Below, one piece after another: positions 7,213 to 14,155 of a stretch of 14,155 nucleotides of DNA. Source of the DNA: an uncultured bacterium (GTDB taxonomy: Bacteria > Cyanobacteriota > Vampirovibrionia > Gastranaerophilales > Gastranaerophilaceae); NCBI GenBank assembly GCA_902803265.1, contig CADCPD010000203.1:1-14155 (forward strand). The letters are read 5' to 3'. The notes beneath the pieces are model-generated. The model was not told the origin of the DNA, ran no database searches, and saw only the letters and a list, made by a program, of their open reading frames with translations. Position 1 is the first letter of the stretch. Each line of letters starts with the position of its first letter. A program made the position numbers and the translations under genes.

Positions 7213-8946
7213 ATGGTAGCGGTAAACAAAATCACAACAGTAAATACAAACAGAATTCAACCTTCAATGGTACAACCAAAAGTTTCTGCAAAACAAGTTG
7301 AAACAAGAGATGCATCAAAGGTTACAAACCCATTTGAATCAGGTTTAAAAGCTCAAGCTATGATGAATATGGCAAACGTAAAAAGAGTTGAAGCAAAACC
7401 TGTTCAAAAAGCAGCTTACAAAAATAATTTAAGAACAATGTTCCAAAACAATGATGCAAAAATATTAGCAATCGTTCCAAGAACATTCAACGCTAAAGAT
7501 GAAAACGGCGATGAAAAAATTACAGGAAAAGAACAACACGGAACATTATTAAACGCAATCGAAAGATTAGACGAAATTAAAAAAGAAGGTTTTAACTGTT
7601 TCCACGTATTACCAATCCATGAAACAGGTAAACAACACGCAATGGGTACAGCTGGTTCATTGTACTCACCAAAAGATTTCTTATCAATAGATTCTAACTT
7701 AATTGATAAAAATGACAAAAGATCTCCTAAAGAACAATTCAAAGCATTTACAGACGCTTGCCACGAAAGAGGCATCAAGGTTATGTTGGACTTACCAAGC
7801 TGCTCATCATATGATTTGTACTTGGATGAACCTGAAATGATGGCTAAAGAACGTGACGGTCAAGCAAAAACTCCTCAAGGATGGAATGATATCAGAATGT
7901 TCCAACCTTACGCAGACGAAACAAAAAGAACTTTGAATCCAAAATTACTAGACTTACACAAACAATATGTTGATATGTGTGTAGATTTAGGTGTAGACGG
8001 AATCAGAGCAGACGTAGCAAGAGCGAAACCTACTGAATTCTGGGATGTAATCATTCCTTATTCAAGACAAAAAGATCCTGAATTTGCATGGTTGGGTGAA
8101 ACTTATACTTACGAAGATGCATCTCCACAAGCAAATATGCCTTATGACAGACCGGAAGATTCTTTAAAATCAGGTTTTGATGCATACTACGGACAATACC
8201 ACATCTTCCATGAATGGGAAAACGCAAAAGGTTTAATGGACTTCGTTAAAGAAAACCTTGAAATGTCTAACAAATTAGAAAAAGGTAAATCAGTAATCGG
8301 TTCATTCACTACTCACGATGATATTTCACCAATGTTCCATGGTGGTACTGATTATTGTAACTTAACAGCAGGTCTTCAAGCTACATTACCTATGTTAAAC
8401 CCATACTATGTAGACGGATATCAATCAGGTGATTATTATGTTTACGGTTATGAACACACAAAACAAGATCAAACTCAAACAGATAATCATGAAATGACAG
8501 TTCACAACGGTAAACTTGATATCTTCAATTTATCAAGAAAACCAGGTGGAAAAAATCCTGAAATCGGTAAATTCATGACTGAATCATTCAAAATGAGAGA
8601 TGCTCACAAAGACGTTATAACTCACGGTTCATTTATTGAATTAGATAAAGAAAACGATAAAGAAGACCAAGTAATTGCTTTTGCAAGACACAAAGACGGT
8701 AAAACTTTATTGGTAGTAGGTAACAAAAATATTAACAGACCGGTTAGCGCTAAAATCAAAGTTCCTACAATGAAAGCTGATCAAAAATTGGAAAACTTAC
8801 TTCCTGCATATGGTGAAAAGAGCCAATTCCAAGCAGCAGACGGAGAATTAAGAGTAAACTTAGGTGCATCAAGAATTCACGTATTTGAAATTGAAACTCC
8901 TGAAATCGAACAACACACTGATAAAGTTTACAAACAAAACTTATAA
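7213..8946 (+). CDS. GH13 (alpha-amylase family) glycoside hydrolase, divergent, no signal peptide
   Basis: This 577-aa protein has a polar 80-residue N-terminal tail rich in Val, Lys, Gln and Asn, then an (alpha/beta)8 barrel. IVPRTF (87-92) followed by the DENGDEKITGKE loop (96-107) matches the metal-binding loop of oligo-1,6-glucosidase-like GH13 enzymes (there YPRSF...DxNGDG). Region II GIRADVARA gives the nucleophile D267 with R265; region III WLGET gives the acid/base E296; region IV SFTTHDD gives H368-D369. Region I is unusual: D193 is kept, but the normal Asn-His of DxVxNH is replaced by Cys197-Ser198. A C-terminal beta domain (about 480-560) completes the fold. The catalytic triad is present, so hydrolase or transglycosylase activity on alpha-glucans is plausible, but the substrate is unknown. 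AGGG at 7197-7200 precedes the ATG. A strong terminator follows 39 bases after the stop. It is probably co-transcribed with the two upstream membrane proteins. Confidence 0.9.
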   Translation: MVAVNKITTVNTNRIQPSMVQPKVSAKQVETRDASKVTNPFESGLKAQAMMNMANVKRVEAKPVQKAAYKNNLRTMFQNNDAKILAIVPRTFNAKDENGDEKITGKEQHGTLLNAIERLDEIKKEGFNCFHVLPIHETGKQHAMGTAGSLYSPKDFLSIDSNLIDKNDKRSPKEQFKAFTDACHERGIKVMLDLPSCSSYDLYLDEPEMMAKERDGQAKTPQGWNDIRMFQPYADETKRTLNPKLLDLHKQYVDMCVDLGVDGIRADVARAKPTEFWDVIIPYSRQKDPEFAWLGETYTYEDASPQANMPYDRPEDSLKSGFDAYYGQYHIFHEWENAKGLMDFVKENLEMSNKLEKGKSVIGSFTTHDDISPMFHGGTDYCNLTAGLQATLPMLNPYYVDGYQSGDYYVYGYEHTKQDQTQTDNHEMTVHNGKLDIFNLSRKPGGKNPEIGKFMTESFKMRDAHKDVITHGSFIELDKENDKEDQVIAFARHKDGKTLLVVGNKNINRPVSAKIKVPTMKADQKLENLLPAYGEKSQFQAADGELRVNLGASRIHVFEIETPEIEQHTDKVYKQNL

Positions 8947-8985
8947 TCGATACTTTTATGATAGACATTAAAAACACGAGATATT

Positions 8986-9014
8986 AAACGACACCTTCTT
9001 ACAAGGTGTCGTTT
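8986..9014 (+). terminator. Strong intrinsic terminator after the GH13 gene
   Basis: AAACGACACCTT (8986-8997) and AAGGTGTCGTTT (9003-9014) form a perfect 12-bp stem with a 5-base loop CTTAC. A T-rich stretch follows (TTTTTT within 9019-9025). This marks the 3' end of the three-gene block and isolates the small gene that follows. Confidence 0.88.
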
Positions 9015-9075
9015 GTAAATTTTTTGTAATATATTTAAAGATTAAAAAAATTATTCCGATAAATTCAGTATAGAT

Positions 9076-9082
9076 AAGGAGG
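9076..9082 (+). promoter_or_regulatory. Perfect Shine-Dalgarno AAGGAGG
   Basis: AAGGAGG lies four bases upstream of the ATG at 9087. It is the only full anti-SD match in this window, fixes the start of the small coiled-coil gene and suggests efficient translation. Confidence 0.85.
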
Positions 9083-9086
9083 TTTT

Positions 9087-9596
9087 ATGTCTATAATTTC
9101 TCATTTAAACAAGTTTAATAAAGCTAATAATACGCAACATGCGAATAAAACCGAAAAAATTAATAATGATAATAAAAAAAATAAAGATGTGAACTATGCT
9201 CAGATGCTTGGCCCCGAAGATTTAGAGTCTCATGATGCTGCATCTTATGGTATCAAAATGGTAGATGAGCAAGAACAAAAATATTTTAATGATAAAATTA
9301 ATGATTTAACAAAGACAAAAGAAGAAATTGAAAAAAAATTAGAAGATATGCCGAATAGCGGATTTAATAAACTTATAAGGACTATGTTGAATAAGCAATT
9401 AGAAAGTATAAACAAGCAGATAGACCATTTTCAACAAGCTAAGTCAGATGATAATGAAAAAGATAAATACGTAAAGAGTTTAGAATCTAAAAAGGCAGCT
9501 TACGTTGAGTTTCAGAAAAAAAATCCAATATTTGCTCACGTATATGATGATCAAATTAAAAAGCTGGATGAAGAATTGGCAATTTTTAAAAAGTAA
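9087..9596 (+). CDS. Small hydrophilic coiled-coil protein, function unknown
   Basis: This 169-aa, very polar protein has no signal peptide and no membrane segment. Residues 1-38 are Asn/Lys-rich and low in complexity, probably disordered. From about 60 to 168 it is dominated by heptad-like helices (DEQEQKYFNDKINDLTKTKE, then EIEKKLEDM, MLNKQLESINKQIDHFQQ, and DQIKKLDEELAIFKK at the end), so a coiled-coil or helical-bundle adaptor is likely. I recognise no family. It sits alone between the terminator at 8986-9014 and the convergent nifS gene, with a perfect Shine-Dalgarno, so it is probably monocistronic. No clear promoter is visible in the AT-rich 60 bases upstream. Its codons are more mixed than those of the preceding block (for example CTT, AAG and GAG appear), suggesting a separate history or lower expression. 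The coding call is supported by the ribosome binding site and the length. Confidence 0.75.
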   Translation: MSIISHLNKFNKANNTQHANKTEKINNDNKKNKDVNYAQMLGPEDLESHDAASYGIKMVDEQEQKYFNDKINDLTKTKEEIEKKLEDMPNSGFNKLIRTMLNKQLESINKQIDHFQQAKSDDNEKDKYVKSLESKKAAYVEFQKKNPIFAHVYDDQIKKLDEELAIFKK

Positions 9597-9602
9597 AGCT
9601 TT

Positions 9603-9619
9603 ATTCTTTTATAAAGAAT
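9603..9619. terminator. Possible weak bidirectional terminator between convergent genes
   Basis: ATTCTTT (9603-9609) and AAAGAAT (9613-9619) form a 7-bp AT-rich stem in the 28-bp gap between the coiled-coil gene and nifS. It has no GC core and only short T-runs, so termination would be weak. Confidence 0.3.
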
Positions 9620-9624
9620 TGAAC

Positions 9625-10824
9625 CTAATGTTTCAAATTTTTCAAAGCGTTAATTTCATCTTGATAAGGTGAGATGTTATTTAGCTTTTCAATTATAGGC
9701 GGTAATTTTTCAATTACGTAGTCTATTTCTTCTTCTGTTGTAAATCTGCTTAGAGAAAATCTTATAGAACCGTGTAAAGCTGTGAATGGTGTACCCATAG
9801 CTCTTAAAACATGGCTTGGTTCTAAAGAACCTGATGTGCAGGCACTTCCTGAACTTGCACAAATACCAATGTCTGATAAATGTAATAAAATTAATTCGCC
9901 TTCAATGTACTCAAACCCAATATTTGTAGTATTTGGGACTCTGTTTGAGATAGAGGTATTTAATTTAGCATTACAGATATTTTTAACGATATTTGTTTCT
10001 AATTTATCTCTTAAACGTTTTATTTCAGTTGCTTCGTATTTTAGGCTTTCTTTTGCAAGTTCTGCGGCTTTTGCTATACCAACGATGTAAGGTACGTTTT
10101 CAGTTCCTGCACGTTTTCCTCTTTCTTGATGACCGCCGATAATTAAAGGATTCAAAAGAGTTCCTGATTTAACGTATAATGCACCAACACCTTTCGGTGC
10201 GTGAAATTTATGACCAGAAACGCCTAACATATCAATGTTTGCTGTTTGAACATCAATATCAATTTTTCCTGCAACTTGAACTGCGTCTACAAACAATTTG
10301 GTTTCCGGATTTTTAGATTTGACAATTTCGCTTATTTTTTGAACAGGAAAAATAACACCTGTTTCATTATTTGCCCACATTGTTGCAACTAAAGCAGTAT
10401 CTTTATCAACTTTTTCCTGCAACTCTGCCAAATCAAGTTCACCGTTTGAGTTTACTCCGATATAATCAACTTTATAACCTTGTTTTTCATAATATTTGAA
10501 TACATTTAACACACAAGGGTGTTCAACTTTTGTTGTTATGATATGTTTTTTATTTTTTTCTGTTTCCAAAAGTCCTCTGATAGCTGTGTTTGCGCTTTCA
10601 GAACCGCATGATGTAAATATAATTTCGTTTGAAGTTTTTGCGTTGAAAAACTCTTTCATCATTTCTCGCGATTCTTTTATTGCTTTTGAAGCCTTTTTGC
10701 TGAAGTCATACATACTTGAAGGATTTGCGTATTCTTCTTCAAAATATGGCATCATTTCATCTACAACTTTTTTATCAACTTTTGTTGTTGCGTTATTATC
10801 CAAATATATCATTTTATTGTTCAA
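9625..10824 (-). CDS. nifS: NifS-type cysteine desulfurase
   Basis: This PLP enzyme removes sulfur from cysteine and passes it to the NifU scaffold for Fe-S cluster assembly in the cytoplasm. The 399-aa length is normal. Visible are the N-terminal YLDNNATTKVD motif, H102 in VEHP (stacks on PLP), NNETG (152-156), D180/Q183 in FVDAVQVAGK, the PLP lysine K206 in SGHKFHAPKG, and the persulfide cysteine C329 in SSGSACTSGSLEPSHVLRAMG. The start is TTG at 10824, inside the nifU end, chosen because AGAGG (10834-10838) lies nine bases upstream. An ATG at 10812, four codons in and just after the nifU stop, is the alternative and would begin MIYLDNNATT. The 11-base overlap makes nifU and nifS a coupled pair. 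The short active-site loop with SSGSACTSG is the group I (NifS/IscS) form, not SufS. Confidence 0.95.
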   Translation of the reverse strand: MNNKMIYLDNNATTKVDKKVVDEMMPYFEEEYANPSSMYDFSKKASKAIKESREMMKEFFNAKTSNEIIFTSCGSESANTAIRGLLETEKNKKHIITTKVEHPCVLNVFKYYEKQGYKVDYIGVNSNGELDLAELQEKVDKDTALVATMWANNETGVIFPVQKISEIVKSKNPETKLFVDAVQVAGKIDIDVQTANIDMLGVSGHKFHAPKGVGALYVKSGTLLNPLIIGGHQERGKRAGTENVPYIVGIAKAAELAKESLKYEATEIKRLRDKLETNIVKNICNAKLNTSISNRVPNTTNIGFEYIEGELILLHLSDIGICASSGSACTSGSLEPSHVLRAMGTPFTALHGSIRFSLSRFTTEEEIDYVIEKLPPIIEKLNNISPYQDEINALKNLKH

Positions 10825-11659
10825 TGTTTATAACCTCTATGTCTTTATCTATTGCATCTCTTAGCGTTTGTTCTACAAAAGATTTTAGTGTTAAAACTGA
10901 ATTTCTGCATTGAGAACAACGTCCGTGTAGTTTTACATAAACTTTATTGTCGTCAATATCAACAAGTTCTATATCCCCGCCATCTTTTTGTAATTCCGGT
11001 GCAATTTGATTTTCTATAACTTTATTAATTTTCAGTATCTTTTGAGCAGAAGAAAGTTTAGGCTTTTCAGCTTTTTCTTTTGCTTCGTTATTTAAATAAT
11101 CATTTATAATCTGCTGAATAGTACCTTTACATCTTCCGCAAGCTCCGCCAGCTTTTGTATAATTTGTTACATCTTCAACAGTTTTTAAATTATTTACTTT
11201 TATTGCTTCGATGATTTGTTGTTCAGTTACATTAAAACAGGTGCAAACGATTTTATTTTCTGTTTCTGAATTTAAATCGTTTAATGTTATTTCTTCATTA
11301 AAATAATTTTTCAAAGCATCTTCAAGGGCTTCGTGTCCCATAACAGAGCAGTGCATTTTTTCCGGAGGTAATCCGCCCAGTGCATCTGCTATATCTTTAT
11401 TTGTTAATTTTCTGACTTCTTCAATAGGTTTTCCTATAATCATTTCTGTCATCATTGAAGAACTTGCAACAGCTGAACCACATCCGAAAGTTTGGAATTT
11501 TGCATCCACTACAATACCGTTTTCTATTTTTAAATAAATTTTCAATGCATCTCCGCAGGCAAGAGAACCTGCTTCTCCTATTGCATCTGCATTATCAATT
11601 TTTCCGACATTTCTCGGGTTTCTGTAATGGTCTAAAACTTCTTCTGTATAATCCCACAT
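10814..11659 (-). CDS. nifU: NifU, three-domain Fe-S cluster scaffold
   Basis: This 281-aa protein has the full nitrogen-fixation-type NifU architecture. The IscU-like N-terminal domain has the three scaffold cysteines C35 (in LACGDALK, with D37), C60 (TFGCGSAVASSS) and C104 (KMHCSVMGHEAL). The central BFD-like permanent [2Fe-2S] domain has C139-x-C141 and C174-xx-C177 (GGACGRCKG). The C-terminal Nfu domain holds CSQC (C248, C251) after QKDGGDIELV. It receives sulfur from NifS and hands clusters to apoproteins. No nif structural genes are nearby, so it is probably the housekeeping Fe-S system, as in Helicobacter and Campylobacter, rather than nitrogen fixation. The start is supported by AAGGTG (minus strand, 11670-11665) five bases before the ATG. 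nifS overlaps its end. Confidence 0.96.
   Translation of the reverse strand: MWDYTEEVLDHYRNPRNVGKIDNADAIGEAGSLACGDALKIYLKIENGIVVDAKFQTFGCGSAVASSSMMTEMIIGKPIEEVRKLTNKDIADALGGLPPEKMHCSVMGHEALEDALKNYFNEEITLNDLNSETENKIVCTCFNVTEQQIIEAIKVNNLKTVEDVTNYTKAGGACGRCKGTIQQIINDYLNNEAKEKAEKPKLSSAQKILKINKVIENQIAPELQKDGGDIELVDIDDNKVYVKLHGRCSQCRNSVLTLKSFVEQTLRDAIDKDIEVINIEQ
10834..10838 (-). promoter_or_regulatory. Ribosome binding site AGAGG deciding the nifS start
   Basis: On the minus strand AGAGG is followed by nine bases and then TTG (10824-10822). It is 21 bases from the later ATG, too far for normal initiation there, so TTG is the better start unless the ATG is used by reinitiation after the nifU stop. 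Confidence 0.55.
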
Positions 11660-11743
11660 AATTTCACCTTATCTTTCTTGCAATTTTATTTTATCGCAAA
11701 AATAAATAAAGTTCATACCTCAAAAGTTTAAAGAAAAGTTTAA
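11660..11743 (-). promoter_or_regulatory. Leader region of nifU-nifS with tandem direct repeat
   Basis: These 84 bp separate the sugar-phosphate enzyme gene from nifU and are the longest minus-strand gap. They contain two exact copies of a 10-base direct repeat (11722-11731 and 11734-11743, AAAAGTTTAA on the plus strand), 12 bases apart, and a TAAAAT (11693-11688, minus) that could be a -10. No matching -35 at 16-18 bases is seen, and I recognise no IscR-type site. Confidence 0.3.
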
Positions 11744-12811
11744 CTAATTTTCTTTTACGACTTTTTGAAGACCTTTTGGTTTATCAACATTTCGTCCAAG
11801 CATTAAAGCAATTTCCAGTGCTAGCATTTGTATTATTACTGCATTAGAAAACATTCTCATTGTTGCATCATCATTATCAATTGTTATATTTAAATTTGGT
11901 ATAAAATTTTCATGGGTTCTTCCGATTATATAAATCGGCGGATTATAGTCTTTTTTTATTTTTTCAAGATTTTTCATTGCTGTATAAGAAACACCTGATG
12001 CAGATACATATATCAACGAACATTTATTATTTAAAACTGCCACGTGACCATGCATAAATTCGCCTAAAATATTTGCATTTATATTAAGGTATGATGTTTC
12101 TTTTATTTTTAAAGAAGCTTCTTTAGCTAAAGCATAAGAGATTCCGTCAGCTGTTATTACAATATTTTTACTTTTCTTTAACAGCTTTGCTAATTGAACA
12201 ACTTTTTTTCTGTAATCAAATGTTTTTTCAATAACAGACGGTAATGTTCTTAATGCATCTAATCGTTCTGTTATATCCATACCTTTTTTCTGTGCATATT
12301 TTAAAGTAATCAAGTACAAACATAACATTTGTGCTGTAAATGATTTTGTAGCCGCAATACTTTTTTCTTCTCCGGCATGACAGTCTATTTTGTAGTCTGA
12401 AACCTCCCAAATAGAAGATTCTTCTTTGTTGGTAATGCACATAATAGGCATTTCCATTTGTTTAGCGCGTTTTGCAGCACGCAGAGTATCGCTTGTTTCT
12501 CCTGATTGAGTAATGAATATGTATAAAATACCGCTATCAGAAGGAACTTTTGGTTTTAGTAAAAATTCGCTTGAATAAATTGCTCTTGCTTCAATATCTG
12601 CAACTTTTCCAAATAAATCCGCTCCGTATCTTGCGCAATGGTACGATGATCCGCTTGCAACAAGAACAACTTTTTTTATATCTGTCGGTACTTCAATAAG
12701 TATTTCATCATTATCTGTTAAAAAGCTTTTTAATATTTTTTGCAATATCAAAGGTTGCTGATGGATTTCTGTTTCCATCGAAGTCTTTTTTCTTAATAGC
12801 AAATTATCCAT
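11744..12811 (-). CDS. Double-SIS sugar isomerase/deaminase, GlmS-like without glutaminase (NagB-II type likely)
   Basis: This 355-aa protein equals the isomerase half of glucosamine-6-phosphate synthase; the N-terminal Cys glutaminase domain is absent. It starts with a METEIHQQP-type segment, then SIS domain 1 (VASGSSYHCARYGADLF 51-67, TQSGETSDTLRAAKRAK 101-117, EEKSIAATKSFTAQ 148-161) and SIS domain 2. K235, E238 and H254 match E. coli GlmS K485, E488 and the ring-opening H504, and K350 in KPKGLQKVV matches the C-terminal active-site lysine. Proteins of this build are glucosamine-6-phosphate deaminases (NagB-II/GlmD) or act on other amino sugar or fructosamine phosphates (AgaS, FrlB). Deaminase is my preference because the ring-opening residues are all kept. 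The start has AAGGAAA (12822-12816) four bases upstream; M12 is an alternative start. It lies 25 bases after gatB, probably in the same transcript. Confidence 0.85.
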   Translation of the reverse strand: MDNLLLRKKTSMETEIHQQPLILQKILKSFLTDNDEILIEVPTDIKKVVLVASGSSYHCARYGADLFGKVADIEARAIYSSEFLLKPKVPSDSGILYIFITQSGETSDTLRAAKRAKQMEMPIMCITNKEESSIWEVSDYKIDCHAGEEKSIAATKSFTAQMLCLYLITLKYAQKKGMDITERLDALRTLPSVIEKTFDYRKKVVQLAKLLKKSKNIVITADGISYALAKEASLKIKETSYLNINANILGEFMHGHVAVLNNKCSLIYVSASGVSYTAMKNLEKIKKDYNPPIYIIGRTHENFIPNLNITIDNDDATMRMFSNAVIIQMLALEIALMLGRNVDKPKGLQKVVKEN

Positions 12812-12836
12812 TAAATTTCCTTATATTTTTTAATTA

Positions 12837-14155
12837 TTATCCTAAAAGTTCTTTTAATATTTCATTTACAGATTGAGGGTTAGCTCTGCCTTTAGTTTCT
12901 TTCATAACTTGACCAACAAAGAATCCGAATAATTTATCTTTTCCGCCTCTGTATGCTTCTACTTGAGAAGGATTTGCGTCAATTATTTTTTGTGCGATTT
13001 CTTTTATTGCGCCTGTATCAGAAATTTGGCTTAATCCTTTCTTTTCAACTATTGCAGAAGCCTTTTCTCCGTCTTTCATCATATCAATAATTATTTGTTT
13101 ACCGATATTATTTGAAATTGTAGCTTTTTCTATTAATGCAATTAATTCAACCAAATTTTCCGGAGTTAATTTTGTATCATTTATAGATAATTTTTGTTCT
13201 TTTAAGTATGCTGCAACTTCACCCATTAAGAAGTTAACGGCTATTTTAGGATTTCCTCCAAGTTTAAGAACTTCATCAAAGAACATTGCCAAATCCATTT
13301 GTTCAACGATTACAGATGCGTCGTATTCACTTAAGCCTAATCCGATATATCTTTGGCGTTTTTGTTCCGGTAATTCAGGCATAGTCTTTCTTACTTCTTC
13401 AACCCATTCTCTTGAAATTACAAGAGGCATTAAGTCAGGTTCAGGGAAGTATCTGTAGTCATGTGCGTCTTCTTTTCCTCTCATAGAACGAGTTACGCCT
13501 GCATTATCATCCCATAATCTTGTTTCTTGAACTACTTCTTCACCGTCTTCTACAAGTTCAATTTGACGGTCTATTTCATATTCTAAAGCTCTTTCTAGGG
13601 CTTTAAAACTGTTTACGTTTTTAATTTCGGCACGTGTACCAAATTTATTTGAGCCTTTTGGCATTATTGAAATATTTGCGTCACATCTCATTGAGCCTTC
13701 TTCAAGGTTTCCGTCGCAAACACCTACGTATCTGACGATATTTCTTAATTCTTCCATATAAGCACGAGCTTCTTGAGGTGAACGCATATCAGGTTCTGAA
13801 ACTATTTCTAAAAGAGGTGTTCCGGCTCTGTTTAAATCCACTAAAGAATATGAAGAACCTGCCAAACCGTCAGCTCCGGCATGAACTAATTTTCCTGCAT
13901 CTTCTTCAAGGTGAGCTCTGGTTATTCCTATTTTTTTTCCGTTTACGATTAAATAACCTTTTCCGCAAATAGGTTCGTCATATTGTGATATTTGATAACC
14001 TTTTGGCAGGTCTGCATAAAAATATTGTTTTCTGTCAAATTTACATTTTTCTGCAATTTCACAGTTTAGCGCCAAACCTGTTAAAATTCCCATATTTACA
14101 ACAGCTTTGTTTAATACAGGTAAAACACCGGGCATTCCTAATGTGATTGGGCTTA
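12837..14155 (-). CDS. gatB: Asp-tRNA(Asn)/Glu-tRNA(Gln) amidotransferase subunit B (N-terminus outside window)
   Basis: GatB phosphorylates the misacylated Glu-tRNA(Gln) or Asp-tRNA(Asn), and the GatCAB complex then amidates it with ammonia made by GatA. The frame is open to the right edge, reading SPITLG before MPGVLPVLNKAVV, so the apparent ATG at 14135 is internal and about 40-60 N-terminal residues are missing. Visible signatures are ADLPKGYQISQYDEPI, the tract from DLNRAGTPLLEIVSEPDMRS to EARAYMEELR, EGSMRCDANIS, GTRAEIKNVNSFKALERALE, and AHDYRYFPEPDLMPL. The helical and YqeY-type tRNA-binding C-terminal domain ends in RANPQSVNEILKELL. The C-terminus is complete. Its presence implies the organism makes Gln-tRNA and/or Asn-tRNA by the indirect route. 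It is the first gene seen in the minus-strand cluster. Confidence 0.97.
   Translation of the reverse strand, partial: SPITLGMPGVLPVLNKAVVNMGILTGLALNCEIAEKCKFDRKQYFYADLPKGYQISQYDEPICGKGYLIVNGKKIGITRAHLEEDAGKLVHAGADGLAGSSYSLVDLNRAGTPLLEIVSEPDMRSPQEARAYMEELRNIVRYVGVCDGNLEEGSMRCDANISIMPKGSNKFGTRAEIKNVNSFKALERALEYEIDRQIELVEDGEEVVQETRLWDDNAGVTRSMRGKEDAHDYRYFPEPDLMPLVISREWVEEVRKTMPELPEQKRQRYIGLGLSEYDASVIVEQMDLAMFFDEVLKLGGNPKIAVNFLMGEVAAYLKEQKLSINDTKLTPENLVELIALIEKATISNNIGKQIIIDMMKDGEKASAIVEKKGLSQISDTGAIKEIAQKIIDANPSQVEAYRGGKDKLFGFFVGQVMKETKGRANPQSVNEILKELLG

Noticed and set aside
7498..7533. DENGDEKITGKE as a dockerin or EF-hand module
   Set aside because: It sits between barrel strand 1 and helix 1, exactly where oligo-1,6-glucosidase-like GH13 enzymes carry a DxNGDG metal loop, so it is part of the GH13 fold and not a cohesin-binding dockerin.
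10496..10864. Plus-strand open frames opposite nifS and the end of nifU, including 9782-10090
   Set aside because: They mirror strongly conserved nifS/nifU codons and have no ribosome binding site or recognisable domain.
14133..14135. ATG at 14135 (minus) as the gatB start
   Set aside because: The codons before it, SPITLG, match the conserved GatB run leading into MPGVLPVLN; the real start is outside the window.
1..14155. CRISPR array, tRNA/rRNA genes, insertion sequences or prophage genes
   Set aside because: I saw no regularly spaced repeats, no tRNA-like cloverleaf or rRNA sequence, no transposase or integrase motifs and no flanking inverted or target-site repeats.

Overview
This is a low-GC bacterial window with dense coding, short gaps and the standard genetic code. 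My best guess is a gut member of the Gastranaerophilales (Vampirovibrionia, the non-photosynthetic sister group of Cyanobacteria). That rests on the strong A/T codon bias (Leu mostly TTA, Arg mostly AGA), a three-domain NifU plus NifS pair with no nitrogenase genes in view, a GatB for indirect aminoacylation, and hypothetical proteins with an N-terminal NNISFSAK-type tail. The taxon is inference; no rRNA or tRNA gene is present to confirm it.

Layout. From 1 to 3563 (+ strand) lies a tight unit: the 3' part of grpE, dnaJ, a secreted YncE-like beta-propeller protein that overlaps dnaJ by one base, and a class I O-methyltransferase that overlaps the propeller gene by 20 bases. After a 107-bp gap, 3671 to 8946 (+) holds three genes that look like one transcription unit ending at a strong intrinsic terminator (8986-9014). 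They are a 339-aa putative membrane protein, an 810-aa protein that appears to share its head and tail architecture, and a 577-aa GH13 alpha-amylase-family enzyme with no signal peptide and an altered conserved region I. Next is a small coiled-coil protein gene with a perfect Shine-Dalgarno (9087-9596, +). From 9625 to the right edge everything is on the minus strand. In transcription order these are gatB (start beyond the window), a GlmS-like sugar isomerase/deaminase without a glutaminase domain, nifU and nifS.

How the genes work together. grpE and dnaJ supply DnaK co-chaperones; dnaK is not between them. nifU and nifS are scaffold and sulfur donor for Fe-S cluster assembly. gatB serves Gln-tRNA(Gln)/Asn-tRNA(Asn) formation. 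The SIS protein probably acts on glucosamine-6-phosphate or a related amino sugar phosphate. These are housekeeping genes. The candidate undescribed system is the three-gene block 3671-8946: two apparently paralogous multi-segment hydrophobic proteins of no family I recognise, co-directional with a divergent GH13 enzyme. The first of these genes also changes codon usage abruptly at about 4331.
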